A DNA stretch of 64,000 nt from Streptomyces uncialis (lineage in GTDB: Bacteria > Actinomycetota > Actinomycetes > Streptomycetales > Streptomycetaceae). Below, in pieces: positions 35,235 to 44,762 of the stretch. Below the pieces are notes generated by a model, which searched no databases, was not told the DNA's origin, and saw nothing but the letters and a program-made list of their open reading frames with translations. Within the stretch, counting starts at the first letter, position 1; every line of letters starts with the position of its first letter. The stretch lies in NCBI RefSeq assembly GCF_036250755.1, contig NZ_CP109583.1, forward strand, positions 3,162,001 through 3,226,000, in the 5' to 3' direction. The translations under genes and the position numbers were made by a program.

Positions 35235-35840
35235 TCACGTCCAGCCGTTGCGCCCCGCGATCCGTACCGCGTCCACCAGGGTGCGGGCGTGCAGTTTGCG
35301 GATCACGTCCGACAGCCGGTTGCGGACCGTGCCGATACTCAGGGACAGCCCGACGGCGATCTCCCGGGCGTCCGCGCCGTCGCCCGCCAGCCGCAGGATC
35401 TCCGTCTCCCGCTCGGTGAGCGGACACTCCCCGAACGCCCACGCCTCGTCCAGCAGCGCCGGGTCGATCATCCGGCCGCCCCCGGCCACCGTCCGCACCG
35501 CCTCCAGCAGCCGCCCGGGCGCCACCGACTTCAGCAGGAACCCCGGCAGCCCCGCGTCGAGCGCCCGCCGCAGATGGCCCGGCCGGTCCATCGCGGTGAG
35601 CAGCAGCGACCGGCAGTCCGGCAACCGCTCACGCAACCGCAGCGCGGTGGTCAGCCCGTCCGTGCCCGGCATCCCGATGTCGAGGACGGCGACATCCGGA
35701 CGCCGCGCCAGGGCGGCGGGGATCACCGCGTCACCGCTGCTCACATCGGCCACGACCTCGATGTCGAACGCCTCGTCGAGCAGCAGCACCAGCCCGGCGC
35801 GCACCACGTGCAGATCCTCGGCCACCAGCACTCTGATCAT
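35235..35840 (-). CDS. NarL/LuxR-family response regulator
   Basis: This 201-residue regulator has the receiver acidic pair in VLVAEDLH, phospho-acceptor Asp in VAVLDIGMPG (about 54), Thr in LLLTAM and Lys in GFLLKSV. The LuxR-type HTH near the end contains LTERETEILRLAGDG and IAVGLSLSIGTVRNRLSDVI. The start is ATG 35840. It ends 37 bp from the convergent kinase gene, which is the obvious partner. It may be co-transcribed with the upstream ATP-grasp and GNAT genes (47-bp gap). The target genes are unknown. Confidence 0.93.
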   Translation of the reverse strand: MIRVLVAEDLHVVRAGLVLLLDEAFDIEVVADVSSGDAVIPAALARRPDVAVLDIGMPGTDGLTTALRLRERLPDCRSLLLTAMDRPGHLRRALDAGLPGFLLKSVAPGRLLEAVRTVAGGGRMIDPALLDEAWAFGECPLTERETEILRLAGDGADAREIAVGLSLSIGTVRNRLSDVIRKLHARTLVDAVRIAGRNGWT

Positions 35841-35886
35841 CCTGGCAGCATCCGTGAGACCCCCGGGGCACGCAAGTGCCTCGCGG

Positions 35887-36675
35887 TCAGCGGGCGCCCC
35901 GTCCGGCGACGGCGAACCGCCGGTCACCGTCGCGTATCCGGTCCCGTGGTCCGGCCGCCCGCAGGACCACGTCCAGACAGCGCTCCGGGTCCGCCGCGTA
36001 ACAGGTGCTGAACCACGCCATGTTGGCCTCCACGACGGCCCAGCCCGGCTCGTCCCCGGCCAGCAGCCCCACGTCCAGCACCACCGCGCTCGGCAGCGTG
36101 TCCGCGTGTCCGGCGAGCAGCCGGGCGGCGAAGTCCGAGACGGCGTCCGCCCGGGGGTCCGCCGCGAGCGGCGCCGCGTCCAGCAGACCGTGGGTGGCGT
36201 AACGGGAGCCGGTGCGGACCGTGCCGTCCAGCACGAACAGCCGGTACTCGGCCGCCCAGCGCACCACTTCACTCATCTGCACGGGGGTGTCCGGGGGCAG
36301 CCCCGGCGCGAGGTCCCGCCCGTCCGGGTACACCGCCGCGGGGAACGTCTTCGCCGTCGGCGGCTTGAGGAACGCGGGCCGCGTGAGCCGACGGGCCGCC
36401 GCGAGGTCGGTCGTCGCGATCCGGCGCCCGGTCCACTCACGCGGCAACCGGGGCAGCCAGTCGGCGTCCGGTTCGAGGAGCGCCACGCCCAGGCCGTCCA
36501 CGACACCGGCGGCGAAGCCGGGGCCGCCGTAGTAGTGCGCGGCGCGCCCGGTCCGTCCACCGCCCGGCACCGGCACCTCGACGTCCATGCCCCGGCGGCG
36601 CGCCGTGTCCGCGAGGAGTTCCCGGGTCACGGTCGGCCACGGCGCCACCGCGAACAGCGCCCGGGTCCCCGGCAC
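35887..36675 (-). CDS. ATP-grasp domain protein
   Basis: This 262-residue protein has an ATP-grasp layout as in MvdC/RimK-like ligases of peptide modification. RPAFLKPPTAKTFPAAVY carries the ATP-binding Lys and glycine-poor loop. Next is MSEVVRWAAEYRLFVLDG with an acidic metal site, and near the end VVEANMAWFSTCY (E-x-N, the Mg2+ motif). Such proteins ligate amino acids or peptides. No precursor peptide gene was seen next door. The start is GTG 36675, only 4 bp after the GNAT stop. The reaction is not known. Confidence 0.8.
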   Translation of the reverse strand: MPGTRALFAVAPWPTVTRELLADTARRRGMDVEVPVPGGGRTGRAAHYYGGPGFAAGVVDGLGVALLEPDADWLPRLPREWTGRRIATTDLAAARRLTRPAFLKPPTAKTFPAAVYPDGRDLAPGLPPDTPVQMSEVVRWAAEYRLFVLDGTVRTGSRYATHGLLDAAPLAADPRADAVSDFAARLLAGHADTLPSAVVLDVGLLAGDEPGWAVVEANMAWFSTCYAADPERCLDVVLRAAGPRDRIRDGDRRFAVAGRGAR

Positions 36676-36679
36676 GGCG

Positions 36680-37273
36680 CTAACCGCGCGGTTCCCGCCA
36701 CATGGGCCACATCGTCGGACCGTCCGGCAGCTCCAGCACCGGGTCGAGGACGGTGTACCCGAGCCGGGTGTACAGGTCCCGGCTGCGGGCGCTGCTGGCC
36801 TCCAGGTACGCGGCGGTGCCGTCCCGGTCGCAGCGCTCCAAGGCCGCGGCGATCAGGGCCGTGCCCAGTCCCTCGCCCCGGCGGGCCGGGTCGACCGCGA
36901 TCATCCACAGATACTCGTGGGCCGTGTGCGTGGGGTGGATACCGCTGGTGAGGCGGCCCACCGCCTCGACGCGCTTGTTGTCCGGGTCGATGGCCTGCCG
37001 CAGCAGGGCCGGGCCGTCGTCGTCCTCGTCGTGCGCGCCCTCGGGCACCGACAGCCACAGGGCCACGGCGGAGCCGTCCTCGGCGAGGTCGACCCGGCCG
37101 CCCTCCAGGACGAGGTCCAGGAAGGCGCCCATCAGCAGCGGGTGGCCCCGGCGGAACGACTCCTCCTCGGGGAAGACCCAGTTGCTCACGGGGTCGTCGT
37201 GGAACGCGGCGTCCAGCAGCCGCACCACGGCCTCCCGGTCGCCGGCCCCCGCAGCCCGGATCACCACAGCCAT
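36680..37273 (-). CDS. GNAT-family N-acetyltransferase
   Basis: This 197-residue acetyltransferase has VVIRAAGAGDREAVVRLLDAAF as first strand and helix. The acetyl-CoA motif is YLWMIAVDPARRGEGLGTALI (about 122-142), containing the RRGEGLG pyrophosphate loop. The end has YLEASSARSRDLYTRLGY. The start ATG 37273 has GGAGGGCGG upstream. It is first of a likely three-gene run (GNAT, ATP-grasp, response regulator) on the minus strand. The substrate is unknown. Repeat cluster 5 lies immediately upstream and must contain its promoter or lie above it. Confidence 0.9.
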   Translation of the reverse strand: MAVVIRAAGAGDREAVVRLLDAAFHDDPVSNWVFPEEESFRRGHPLLMGAFLDLVLEGGRVDLAEDGSAVALWLSVPEGAHDEDDDGPALLRQAIDPDNKRVEAVGRLTSGIHPTHTAHEYLWMIAVDPARRGEGLGTALIAAALERCDRDGTAAYLEASSARSRDLYTRLGYTVLDPVLELPDGPTMWPMWREPRG

Positions 37274-37329
37274 CCCGCCCTCCACCCCTCAACAAGCCCG
37301 CACCCCGGACCCCTTGACCCTAAACGACC

Positions 37330-38060
37330 CGCCTTCGCTCGCGCTTCCGGGGTTCCGGGGTTCCCCACCTGGGCGTACTTGTTCCTGTGCGGGCCGGACG
37401 GGGGTGCGCAGTTCCCCGCGGGCCGCCTTCGCTCGCGCTTCCGAGGTCTGTCCGACGTGACGCGCTTGTTCCTGTGCGGGTCGGACGGGGGTGCGCAGTT
37501 CCCCGCGCCCCTGGATGCTGCCCGCTTGCGGTCGCTCTTCGGGTGCGGCCCGGTCCTCGTTTTCGCGCAGTTCCCCGCGGGCCTGGATGCTGCCTCCTTG
37601 CGGTAGCTCTTCGGGTGCGGGTCGGTCCTCGCTTTCGCGCAGTTCCCCGCGCCCCTTTGGGGGCGCCTCTTACGGTTCCCGTTCGGGTGCGGGTGGTCCG
37701 TGGTTGCTCGCGCAGTTCCCCGCGGGCCTTTGGGGGCGTCCCCTGGGGCTGCCGTCAGGCTGCGGGCCGGCATCAGCCCGGTTGGGGTCCAACCCCCCAC
37801 CTCGCGCAGTCGCTCGACTACGGGAGGGGGTGGGCGGGAATCTCTGCCCGCAGACTCCGATGCTCTTCAGTCGGGCAACGTAACGGCTTACCGAGCGTGT
37901 CGGATCGAGGACGGAGAATCCCGACCGGCACCGACCCGAAGAACAAACCGGGAGCGCCCCAAAGGGGCGCGGGGAACTGCGCACCCCACGAGCGACCCGC
38001 ACAGGAACGAAGTCCGCCCAGCCGGACAGACCTGGAAAGCGCAAGCGAAGGCGACCCGCG
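37330..38060. repeat. Intergenic repeat cluster 5
   Basis: Five GCGCAGTTCCCCGCG-type units lie left of the axis (about 37405, 37492, 37566, 37638 and 37710), with a period of 72-87 bp. The 200-bp element (copy B) is next, and one reverse unit follows at about 37964. Shared phrases between units include CGGTCGCTCTTCGGGTGCGG. No gene was seen, although it must contain the GNAT promoter and the downstream end of the polyprenyl synthase transcript. Confidence 0.9.
37744..37945 (+). repeat. About 200-bp conserved element, copy B
   Basis: It is nearly identical to the reverse complement of copy A across the 3' half. The two differ by a single base in the loop of the TCTGC-NN-GCAGA hairpin (TC to CC), which keeps the stem. 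The 5' part has diverged (GGGGTCCAACCCCCC instead of GGGGTTCAAACCACCC). It is flanked by short repeats of opposite orientation. Confidence 0.8.
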
Positions 38061-38062
38061 GT

Positions 38063-39253
38063 TCACACCGTGCGGCGGGTCACGAACTCCGCCAGCGCCA
38101 GCAACTCCCCCGCAGCCGCGGGCTCCCCCACCGCCCGCGCAAGACACTGCACCGCCCGCGACATCCGGTCCCCGGCCTGGAGCTGCGCCCAGTCCCGTCC
38201 CCCCGCCGCCTCCACCACCCGCACCGTCCGCGCGAGCGCCGCCGCGTCGGAGGGATCGGCGGGCACCCCGTACAGCAGCGCCAGCTCAGCCCCCGCCGCC
38301 GTCCCGGAACCCAGCGCCGCCACCACCGGGAGGGACTTCTTGCGGGCGAGGAGATCGGCCCCGGCCGGCTTCCCGGTACGCCGGGGATCACCCCAGATCC
38401 CGATCACGTCGTCGATCAGCTGGAACGCCAGCCCGGCCTCCCGGCCGAACGCGTCCAGCGCCGCGACCTCCTCCTCCCCCGCCCCCGCGTAGACCGCGCC
38501 GATCGCACAGGCGCAGCCGAGCAGCGCCCCGGTCTTGGCCTCGGCCATGGCGAGGCAGCCGTCAAGGGTGACCTCGCCCGGCGCCTGCCGTTCCATCGCC
38601 GTGTCGGATTGCTGTCCCGCGCACAGCTCCACCACACAGGTGGCGAGGCGGGCCGCCGCCCGGGCCGCCCCGGGATGCGGATCACCGGCGAGCATGACGT
38701 ACCCGAGGGCCTGGAGCGCGTCCCCCGCGAGGATCGCGTCCGCGTCACCGAACACGCTCCACGCGGTGGGCCGGTGGCGGCGGGTGGCGTCACGGTCCAT
38801 CACATCGTCGTGCAGCAGCGTGAAGTTGTGGATCACCTCCACCGCCGCCGCGGCCCGTACCGCGTCCTTGGGCCGCCCGCCGAGGGCCCGTACCGCGGCC
38901 AGCACGAGCGCGGGCCGGATGGCCTTGCCCGCGTTGCCCGCGGCCGGGGTGCCGTCCGCGTGCTCCCAGCCGAAGTGGTAGCGGGCGATCCGGCGCAGTT
39001 GCCCCGGCAGGGTGTCGACGGCACGGCGCAGTTCGGGATCGACATCGGCGCGCGCCGCTTCGAGCAGCGCCATGGCCTCCCTGTCGCCCCCGTCGTCCGG
39101 CCCGGCCGGGGCCGGGACCGGCCCGGACCCCGGTCGTCCCTCGCGCGACGACGTCACGGTGCCGACGGATTCCCGCCCTCCGGCGAGGGACTGGCCGGGA
39201 AGCGCGGACAGGGTGTCCGCGCCGACCCCGGGTTCCGGACCGGTGGACGTCAC
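38063..39253 (-). CDS. Polyprenyl (geranyl/geranylgeranyl-type) diphosphate synthase, likely encapsulin cargo
   Basis: This 396-residue trans-prenyltransferase condenses isoprenoid diphosphates. The family core starts near residue 60. Visible motifs are GKAIRPAL (109-116), the first aspartate motif DDVMD (149-153), and the second region DDVIGIWGD (281-289), in which the final Asp of DDxxD is Gly. The first about 60 residues are an extra Gly/Pro/Ser-rich disordered tail. The start GTG 39253 overlaps the EshA stop (GTGA), so it is made with the shell protein. Family 2B encapsulins are known to sit beside such enzymes, and the tail is the likely loading signal. Chain length of the product is unknown. 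Confidence 0.9.
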   Translation of the reverse strand: MTSTGPEPGVGADTLSALPGQSLAGGRESVGTVTSSREGRPGSGPVPAPAGPDDGGDREAMALLEAARADVDPELRRAVDTLPGQLRRIARYHFGWEHADGTPAAGNAGKAIRPALVLAAVRALGGRPKDAVRAAAAVEVIHNFTLLHDDVMDRDATRRHRPTAWSVFGDADAILAGDALQALGYVMLAGDPHPGAARAAARLATCVVELCAGQQSDTAMERQAPGEVTLDGCLAMAEAKTGALLGCACAIGAVYAGAGEEEVAALDAFGREAGLAFQLIDDVIGIWGDPRRTGKPAGADLLARKKSLPVVAALGSGTAAGAELALLYGVPADPSDAAALARTVRVVEAAGGRDWAQLQAGDRMSRAVQCLARAVGEPAAAGELLALAEFVTRRTV

Positions 39254-40656
39254 TGCCAGCGGCCGATCTCGACGTTCTCCAGGATGCCGAGGGCGTCCGG
39301 GACGAGCACCGCGGCCGAGTAGTACGTCGTCACCAGGTACGAGATGATCGCCTGCTCGCTGATGCCCATGAACCGCACCGACAGGCTGGGCTCGATCTCG
39401 TCCGGGATGCCCGCCTGGTGGAGCCCGACGACGCCCTGCTCGGTCTCGCCCGTACGCATGCAGATGATGGACGTCGTCCGGGCGTCGCTGACCGGGATCT
39501 TGTTGCACGGGAAGATCGGCACCCCGCGCCAGGTCGGGATGCGGTTGCCCGCGACCTCGACGGACTCGGGGACCAGCCCGCGCCGGTTGCACTCCCGCCC
39601 GAACGCGGCGATCGCCCGCGGATGGGCCAGGAACAGCTTCGACCCGCGCCTGCGGCTCAGCAGTTCGTCCAGGTCGTCGGGGCCGGGCGCCCCGTCGTGC
39701 GGCTGGATGCGCTGCTCGTACTCGCAGTTGTTGAGGAGACCGAACTCCTTGTTGTTGATCATCTCGTGCTCCTGGCGCTCCTTCAGCGCCTCCACGGTGA
39801 GCCGGAGCTGGTGCTCGGTCTGGTTCATGGGCTGGTTGTAGAGATCGGCCACCCGGGAGTGGATACGCAGCACGGTCTGCGCCACGCTCAGCTCGTACTC
39901 CCGTGGGGACGCCTCGTAGTCGACGAACGTGCCGGGCAGGGCCGCCTCCCCGACATGCCCCGCCGAGAGGTCGATCGCACGTTCGCCGTACTTGTTGGCG
40001 CGCTGCTCGGGGATCGCGCGCAGCCCTTCGAGATGCGCCCGCAGCGACTCGCTCCGCTCACCGGTCTGCTCGACCGCCGCCCGGGGCAGCACCAGGACCG
40101 TGGTCGCGGTCGCCGCGCGGGCCGTGTACTCCCAGATCGCGTCCGGATCGGTCAGCGACTCGTCCCCGAAGTGGGAACCGTCCGCCAGGACCTCCAGGAC
40201 CGCGTCGTCCCCGTACGGACCGGTGCCGATCTTCTCGACCCGGCCGTGGGCGAGCAGGAACACCTCACCGGACGGGTTGCCGAACGACGTCAGCACCTCC
40301 CCCGCCGCGTACTCCCGCTGCTCGCAGCGTCCGGCCAGTTCCCCCAGGACCTCCAGATCCTCGTAGTCCCGCAGGACCGGCAGTTCCCTCAGCTCGGCGG
40401 GGATGACGCGGACGTCGTCCCCGGTCTTGACGAACGTCACGCGCCCGTCCCCGACGGAATAGGTCAGCCTCCGGTTCACCCGGTACGTACCGCCCTGCAC
40501 ATTCACCCACGGCAGCATCCGCAGCAGCCAGCGCGAGCTGATCTCCTGCATCTGCGGTGCCGACTTGGTGGTGGTGGCCAGATTCCGCGCCGCCGCTGTG
40601 CCGAGACTCTGCTGCGGCTGCGCCTGCTCTGCGCGGACCTCTTCGCCTACCGACAT
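39250..40656 (-). CDS. eshA: EshA-type family 2B encapsulin shell protein with cNMP-binding domain
   Basis: This 468-residue protein belongs to the EshA/SrpI group, now seen as HK97-fold encapsulin shells. The N-terminal arm (1-40) is followed by [21 protein letters not shown]. An inserted cyclic-nucleotide-binding domain (about 95-200) contains [20 protein letters not shown] and HFGDES. The HK97 part has [18 protein letters not shown], then [12 protein letters not shown] and [18 protein letters not shown]. Length matches EshA (about 470). ATG 40656 has GGGAGGG upstream. Its stop overlaps the synthase start. Without a terpene cyclase next door, the compartment may carry only the synthase. Confidence 0.93.
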   Translation of the reverse strand: MSVGEEVRAEQAQPQQSLGTAAARNLATTTKSAPQMQEISSRWLLRMLPWVNVQGGTYRVNRRLTYSVGDGRVTFVKTGDDVRVIPAELRELPVLRDYEDLEVLGELAGRCEQREYAAGEVLTSFGNPSGEVFLLAHGRVEKIGTGPYGDDAVLEVLADGSHFGDESLTDPDAIWEYTARAATATTVLVLPRAAVEQTGERSESLRAHLEGLRAIPEQRANKYGERAIDLSAGHVGEAALPGTFVDYEASPREYELSVAQTVLRIHSRVADLYNQPMNQTEHQLRLTVEALKERQEHEMINNKEFGLLNNCEYEQRIQPHDGAPGPDDLDELLSRRRGSKLFLAHPRAIAAFGRECNRRGLVPESVEVAGNRIPTWRGVPIFPCNKIPVSDARTTSIICMRTGETEQGVVGLHQAGIPDEIEPSLSVRFMGISEQAIISYLVTTYYSAAVLVPDALGILENVEIGRWQ

Positions 40657-41014
40657 GGATTTGCCCTCCCGATACCTGCACTGACCTGCGGTGAAGAGCC
40701 TTGCAGTACGGGCCGTCGGGGTGCCATCACACAAACGAGCGGGAATGAACGCCGCCGTTCGGGTGAGCAGCGAATTGTGACGAACCGTTTCTACACGGGT
40801 GCGCTCCGACGGTTTACGGGGACGCCGGTCCTGGAACATCCGAGTTCGGAGGGATATGTCCCTACGTCCGCCGCACGGGTGACAGGGAGCTGTCCCGTGT
40901 GACGGAACGGAAGGGGCCGGGAACTCCAAGATCCCCCCGCACGTTCATCGAACGCGCGCACCAAAGAGCACGCCGCCGGTCCAGGCGGCACCTGACGAAC
41001 GGAAGTGGTTCACG
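40657..41014. other. Divergent spacer between eshA and a small gene
   Basis: This 358-bp spacer carries the eshA promoter on the minus strand and that of the small gene on the plus strand. GC falls around 40720-40800. I could not fix a promoter consensus. No repeat unit or gene was seen. Confidence 0.5.
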
Positions 41015-41251
41015 ATGGCGGGTTTCCTCGATCGGGCCAAGGAGCAGGTCCAGCAGGGGCTCAACCAGGGCAAGCAGAAGCTTGACGAGGTCCAGGCCCA
41101 GCGCGCGGGGGCCGACCTCCTGAAGAAGATCGGCGCGGCGTACTACGCGGAGCGCCGGGGCAGCGGTACGCCCGAGGCCACCCAGCGGGCCGTCCAGGAG
41201 CTGGAGAGCCACATCGCGGTCCACGGGGACGGCGTCCTGCGCCAGCACTGA
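41015..41251 (+). CDS. Small conserved-looking helical protein
   Basis: This 78-residue cytoplasmic protein begins MAGFLDRAKEQVQQGLNQGK, then KLDEVQAQRAGADLLKKIGA and AYYAERRGSGTPE. It has an amphipathic helix at the N-terminus, then helices with regular heptad-like Leu/Ala. I recall similar short proteins in Streptomyces without known function. The start ATG 41015 has GGAAG 10-14 nt upstream. It is monocistronic, between the divergent eshA gene and repeat cluster 6. Membrane-surface binding through the first helix is a guess. Confidence 0.75.
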   Translation: MAGFLDRAKEQVQQGLNQGKQKLDEVQAQRAGADLLKKIGAAYYAERRGSGTPEATQRAVQELESHIAVHGDGVLRQH

Positions 41252-41269
41252 GCCCCGTGCGGGGAGCCC

Positions 41270-42030
41270 CGAGGTTTCCTGTGCTGGGCGTACTTGTTCC
41301 CGCACAGGCTGTCCGGGGGTGCGCAGTTCCCCGCGGGTCGCCTTCGCTCGCGCTTCTGGGGTTCCACACCTGGACGTACCTGTTCGCGTGCCGGTTCCCC
41401 GTGGGTGCGCAGTTCCCCGCGCCCCTGGATGCTGCCTCCTTACGGTCGCTCTTCGGGTGCGGGTCGCCCTCACTTTCGCGCAGTTCCCCGCGCCCCTGAG
41501 GTCGCGCCTCTTGCGGTTCCCGTTCGGCTGCGGGTGGTCCGTGGTTGCTCGCGCAGTTCCCCGCGCCCCTGGATGCTGCCTCCTTCGGGTTGTTCTTCGG
41601 GTGCGGGTCCGCCCTCGTCTTTTGCGCAGTTCCCCGCGCCCCTTTGGGGGCGCCCAACTGGGGCTGGCGATCAGACTGCGGGCTGCATCAACCGGGGCTG
41701 GGGTTCAAACCACCCTCCTCGCGGACTCGCCCGGCTACGGGAGGGGGTGGGCGGGAATCTCTGCTCGCAGACTCCGATGCTCTTCAGTCGGGTCGCTGGA
41801 CGTCGTACCGAGCGTGTCGGATCGAGGACGGAGAATCCCGACCGGCACCGACTCAAAGGACCGACAGAACGCGCCCCAAAGGGGCGCGGGGAACTGCGCA
41901 CCCCACGAACGACGGCACAGGAACGAAGTACGCCCCGCCGGACAGACCTAGGAAGCGCAAGCGAAGGCGACCCGCGGGGAACTGCGCACCCCCGGACAAC
42001 CTGTACAGGAACAAGTACGCCCACCCGAGG
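41270..42030. repeat. Intergenic repeat cluster 6
   Basis: Five left-hand GCGCAGTTCCCCGCG units (about 41319, 41408, 41478, 41550 and 41626), with intervals of about 70-90 bp, lead to the 200-bp element (copy C). Two right-hand reverse units follow (about 41880 and 41973). Between the units recurs GGGTGCGGGTGG and related sequence. Frames through this block give Arg/Pro/Gly-rich nonsense. No gene was seen. Confidence 0.9.
41656..41861 (+). repeat. About 200-bp conserved element, copy C
   Basis: It keeps GGGGTTCAAACCACCC at its 5' part and the invariant segments around GACTCCGATGCTCTTCAGTC and GTGTCGGATCGAGGACGG. A 15-bp variable piece between them reads GGTCGCTGGACGTCG here, versus GGCAACGTAACGGCT in copies A and B. 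Confidence 0.8.
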
Positions 42031-42086
42031 TGACCCGGGCGGGGACCCGGACCGGGGTCAGGGCGGGCGGGGATCACAATGGGTGG

Positions 42087-42977
42087 GTGCACCACTTGCC
42101 GCCGCCCCAGGTACCCACCCCGCTGGAACCCGTCGAAGACCCCCGTTTCGACGCCCGGGGAATCACCCTCTCCCTGAAGCGGGACGACCTGATCCACCCC
42201 CACCTCGTGGGCAACAAATGGCGCAAGCTCGCCCCGAACCTCACAGCCGCCGCAGGCCACCCCCTCGTGACCTTCGGCGGCGCGTACTCGAACCACCTCA
42301 GGGCCACCGCCGCGGCCGGCCGCCTCCTCGGCGTCGCCACGACCGGCGTCGTCCGGGGCGACGAGCTCGCCGACCACCCCCGCAACCCCTCCCTCGCCCG
42401 CTGCGAAGCGGACGGCATGCGGCTGCACTTCGTCGACAGATCGACGTACCGCCGCAAGGACGAGCCGGAGATACGCGCGGCGCTGCTGCGGGATCTCGGC
42501 GAGGAGGACGCGTACCTCGTCCCGGAGGGCGGGAGCAACGCGCTCGCCGTACAGGGTTGCGCCGCGCTGGGGACGGAGCTGCGCGGCCACGCGGACGTGG
42601 TCGCCGTGGCGTGCGGCACGGGCGGGACGCTCGCGGGACTCGCCGCCGGGCTGGGGCCCGATCAGCGGGCGCTCGGGGTGTCCGTGCTGAAGGGCGGCTT
42701 CCTCACCGGGGAGACGGCCCGGCTCCAGGACACGGCCTTCGGCGGACCCCGGGGCCGCTGGTCGGTGACCGACCGTTTCCACTGCGGCGGCTACGCCCGC
42801 GTACCCGCCGCGCTGGAAGCGTTCGCGGCGGACTTCGAGCAGCGGCACGGACTCGCGGTGGAACGTCTCTATGTCGCCAAGACACTGTGGGCGCTGACGG
42901 TGCTCGCCGAGGAGGGCGCGTTCCCTGCCGGGACACGGCTGACCGCAGTCGTCACGGGCGCCCCCGAGCCGTACTGA
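42087..42977 (+). CDS. PLP-dependent D-cysteine desulfhydrase/ACC deaminase-family enzyme
   Basis: This 296-residue fold-type II PLP enzyme has the cofactor Lys in HLVGNKWRKLAPNL. The PLP-binding loop is VTFGGAYSNHLRATAAAG, and VPEGGSNALAVQGC and GTGGTLAGLAAGL bind the phosphate. The family includes D-cysteine desulfhydrase and 1-aminocyclopropane-1-carboxylate deaminase, and the motif set does not separate them. It is a little short for the family (usually 320-340). The start is GTG 42087; the frame is open upstream but that part is repeat-like. It stands alone, with repeat cluster 6 upstream. Confidence 0.87.
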   Translation: MHHLPPPQVPTPLEPVEDPRFDARGITLSLKRDDLIHPHLVGNKWRKLAPNLTAAAGHPLVTFGGAYSNHLRATAAAGRLLGVATTGVVRGDELADHPRNPSLARCEADGMRLHFVDRSTYRRKDEPEIRAALLRDLGEEDAYLVPEGGSNALAVQGCAALGTELRGHADVVAVACGTGGTLAGLAAGLGPDQRALGVSVLKGGFLTGETARLQDTAFGGPRGRWSVTDRFHCGGYARVPAALEAFAADFEQRHGLAVERLYVAKTLWALTVLAEEGAFPAGTRLTAVVTGAPEPY

Positions 42978-43091
42978 CCGCACCCGGAGGGCCGGACCCG
43001 ACCGCGCCGGGAGGGGAACCGCGCGGTCGCCGGGGACCGCGCGGCCCACGGGGAATCGACCGACCGCCGGGGGCCGACCGGGCCGGGGAGG

Positions 43092-44690
43092 TCAGTCCGC
43101 CTCCTCGCGGTAGGCCGCGGCCTCCTCCAGGTCGAGCCTGCGCAGCAGCGTCCGCATCAGCTCGTCGTCGATGACCCGCGCGTCCCGCAGCCGGACGAAG
43201 ACGTCCCGCTCGGCGCCGATCATCTCGCGGGTGAGTCGGCGATAGGTGTCGTCGACGGATTCACCGGTTTCCGGGTTGGGTTGCCCGAGCCGTTCCCAGA
43301 CCGCGTTGCGCCGTCGCTCCAGGGTGAGCCGCAGACGGTCCACAAGGGGGCCGGGAAGGTCGTTGCGCCGGTCCTGGAGGAGTTCGTCGAGGCGTTCGTC
43401 GGCGGCGCGGGAGGCGGCGTTCTGGGCCTGCGCCTCCGCGAGGGTCCGCGACCGCGCGTCCCGGCCCGGCAGCTTCAGCAGCCGGATGAGCCCGGGGAGG
43501 GTGAGGCCCTGCACCACGAGGGTGCCGATCACGGTGGTGAAGGTCAGGAACAGGACGAGGTTGCGGGCGGTGAACGCGTCCCCGTCGTGCGTGGTCAGCG
43601 GGATGGAGAAGGCGATGGCCAGCGACACCACGCCCCGCATCCCCGCCCAGCTGACCACCAGGGGCCGCCGCCAGTCCGTGTCCGCCTCGCGGGCCCTGAT
43701 CCGGGGCGAGAGCCAGATCGGCAGATAGGTGGCGGGGTAGGACCAGACGAACCGCACCGCCACCACGACCACGAACAGCGCGAGGGCGTACCAGAGCGCC
43801 TGCGCGTAGCCGACCGGCCCGAGTCCTTCGAGGACGAGCGGCAGTTGCAGTCCGATCAGCGCGAAGACGGTGGACTCCAGGATGAACGAGACCATGCGCC
43901 ACACGGCGGCCTCCTGGAGCCGGGTCTCGAAGTCGACCTGCCAGGCCCGGTGCCCGAGGTAGAGGGCGACGACGACCACGGCGAGCACCCCGGAGGCGCC
44001 GACCTGTTCGGCGGCGGCGTAGGCGACGAAGGGGATGAGCAGCGAGAGGGTGTTCTGGAGCATCGCCTCCTTGAGGTGGAGGCGCAGCCAGTGCAGCGGG
44101 ACCATCAGGATCAGCCCGACGGCCACTCCCCCGACCGACGCGACAAGGAACTCCTGGATGCCGCCGGCCCAGCTCATGCCCTCGCCGACGGCGGCGGCGA
44201 GGGCGACCTTGAAGGCGGTGATGGCGGTGGCGTCGTTCACGAGGGATTCGCCCTGGAGGATCGTGGTGATCCGGGAGGGCAGTCCCACCTTGCGGGCGAT
44301 CGCCGTGGCGGCCACCGCGTCGGGCGGCGCGATCACCGCGCCGAGCACCAGCGCGGCCGTCAGCGGCAGATGAGGGATCAGCAGATACGCCAGCCAGCCC
44401 ACGGCGACGGTCGCGAAGAGCACATAGCCGACGGACAGCAGTGCGACGGGGCGGATGTTGGCCCGCAGATCGAGGTACGAGCTCTCCAGGGCCGCGTTGT
44501 GGAGCAGCGGTGGCAGCAGCAGGGGCAGCACGATGTGCGGGTCGAGGGCGAACTCGGGGACCCCGGGGATGTACGCGGCGATCAGCCCGGCGGTGACCAG
44601 CAGCAGCGGCGCGGGTACGGGGGTGCGCCGGGCGAGCCCGGCCACGGCCGCGCTCGCCGCGATCAGTCCGATCACCGACAACGCGTCCAT
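43092..44690 (-). CDS. Na+/H+ antiporter of the CPA1/NhaP type
   Basis: This 532-residue antiporter has about 12 membrane helices over the first about 410 residues, then a charged cytoplasmic tail of about 110 residues. The ion-binding signature is VIAPPDAVAATAIAR (Asp), and the partner helix is LQGESLVNDATAITAF (Asp in the unwound helix). SWAGMRGVVSLAIA is the conserved Arg motif of CPA1. It exports Na+ against H+ in the plasma membrane. The start ATG 44690 has GGGAAGGG upstream. It is divergent from a UBP finger gene by 72 bp, an arrangement I recall from other Streptomyces. Confidence 0.93.
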   Translation of the reverse strand: MDALSVIGLIAASAAVAGLARRTPVPAPLLLVTAGLIAAYIPGVPEFALDPHIVLPLLLPPLLHNAALESSYLDLRANIRPVALLSVGYVLFATVAVGWLAYLLIPHLPLTAALVLGAVIAPPDAVAATAIARKVGLPSRITTILQGESLVNDATAITAFKVALAAAVGEGMSWAGGIQEFLVASVGGVAVGLILMVPLHWLRLHLKEAMLQNTLSLLIPFVAYAAAEQVGASGVLAVVVVALYLGHRAWQVDFETRLQEAAVWRMVSFILESTVFALIGLQLPLVLEGLGPVGYAQALWYALALFVVVVAVRFVWSYPATYLPIWLSPRIRAREADTDWRRPLVVSWAGMRGVVSLAIAFSIPLTTHDGDAFTARNLVLFLTFTTVIGTLVVQGLTLPGLIRLLKLPGRDARSRTLAEAQAQNAASRAADERLDELLQDRRNDLPGPLVDRLRLTLERRRNAVWERLGQPNPETGESVDDTYRRLTREMIGAERDVFVRLRDARVIDDELMRTLLRRLDLEEAAAYREEAD

Positions 44691-44762
44691 CGCGGTATCC
44701 CTTCCCGGCGCTGCGGATCGCGGGCCCTGCCGGGTCCCGCGCACGCACGTAACCTGGCAATC

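Noticed and set aside
41694..41720. GGGGTTCAAACC as a tRNA T-arm (possible tRNA gene or remnant)
   Set aside because: The T-stem has a mismatch, no anticodon or D arm or acceptor stem could be matched, and two of the four copies change the motif.
41294..43174. Large open frame of about 626 codons over repeat cluster 6 and the PLP-enzyme gene
   Set aside because: It is an out-of-frame shadow of repeats and of the gene at 42087.
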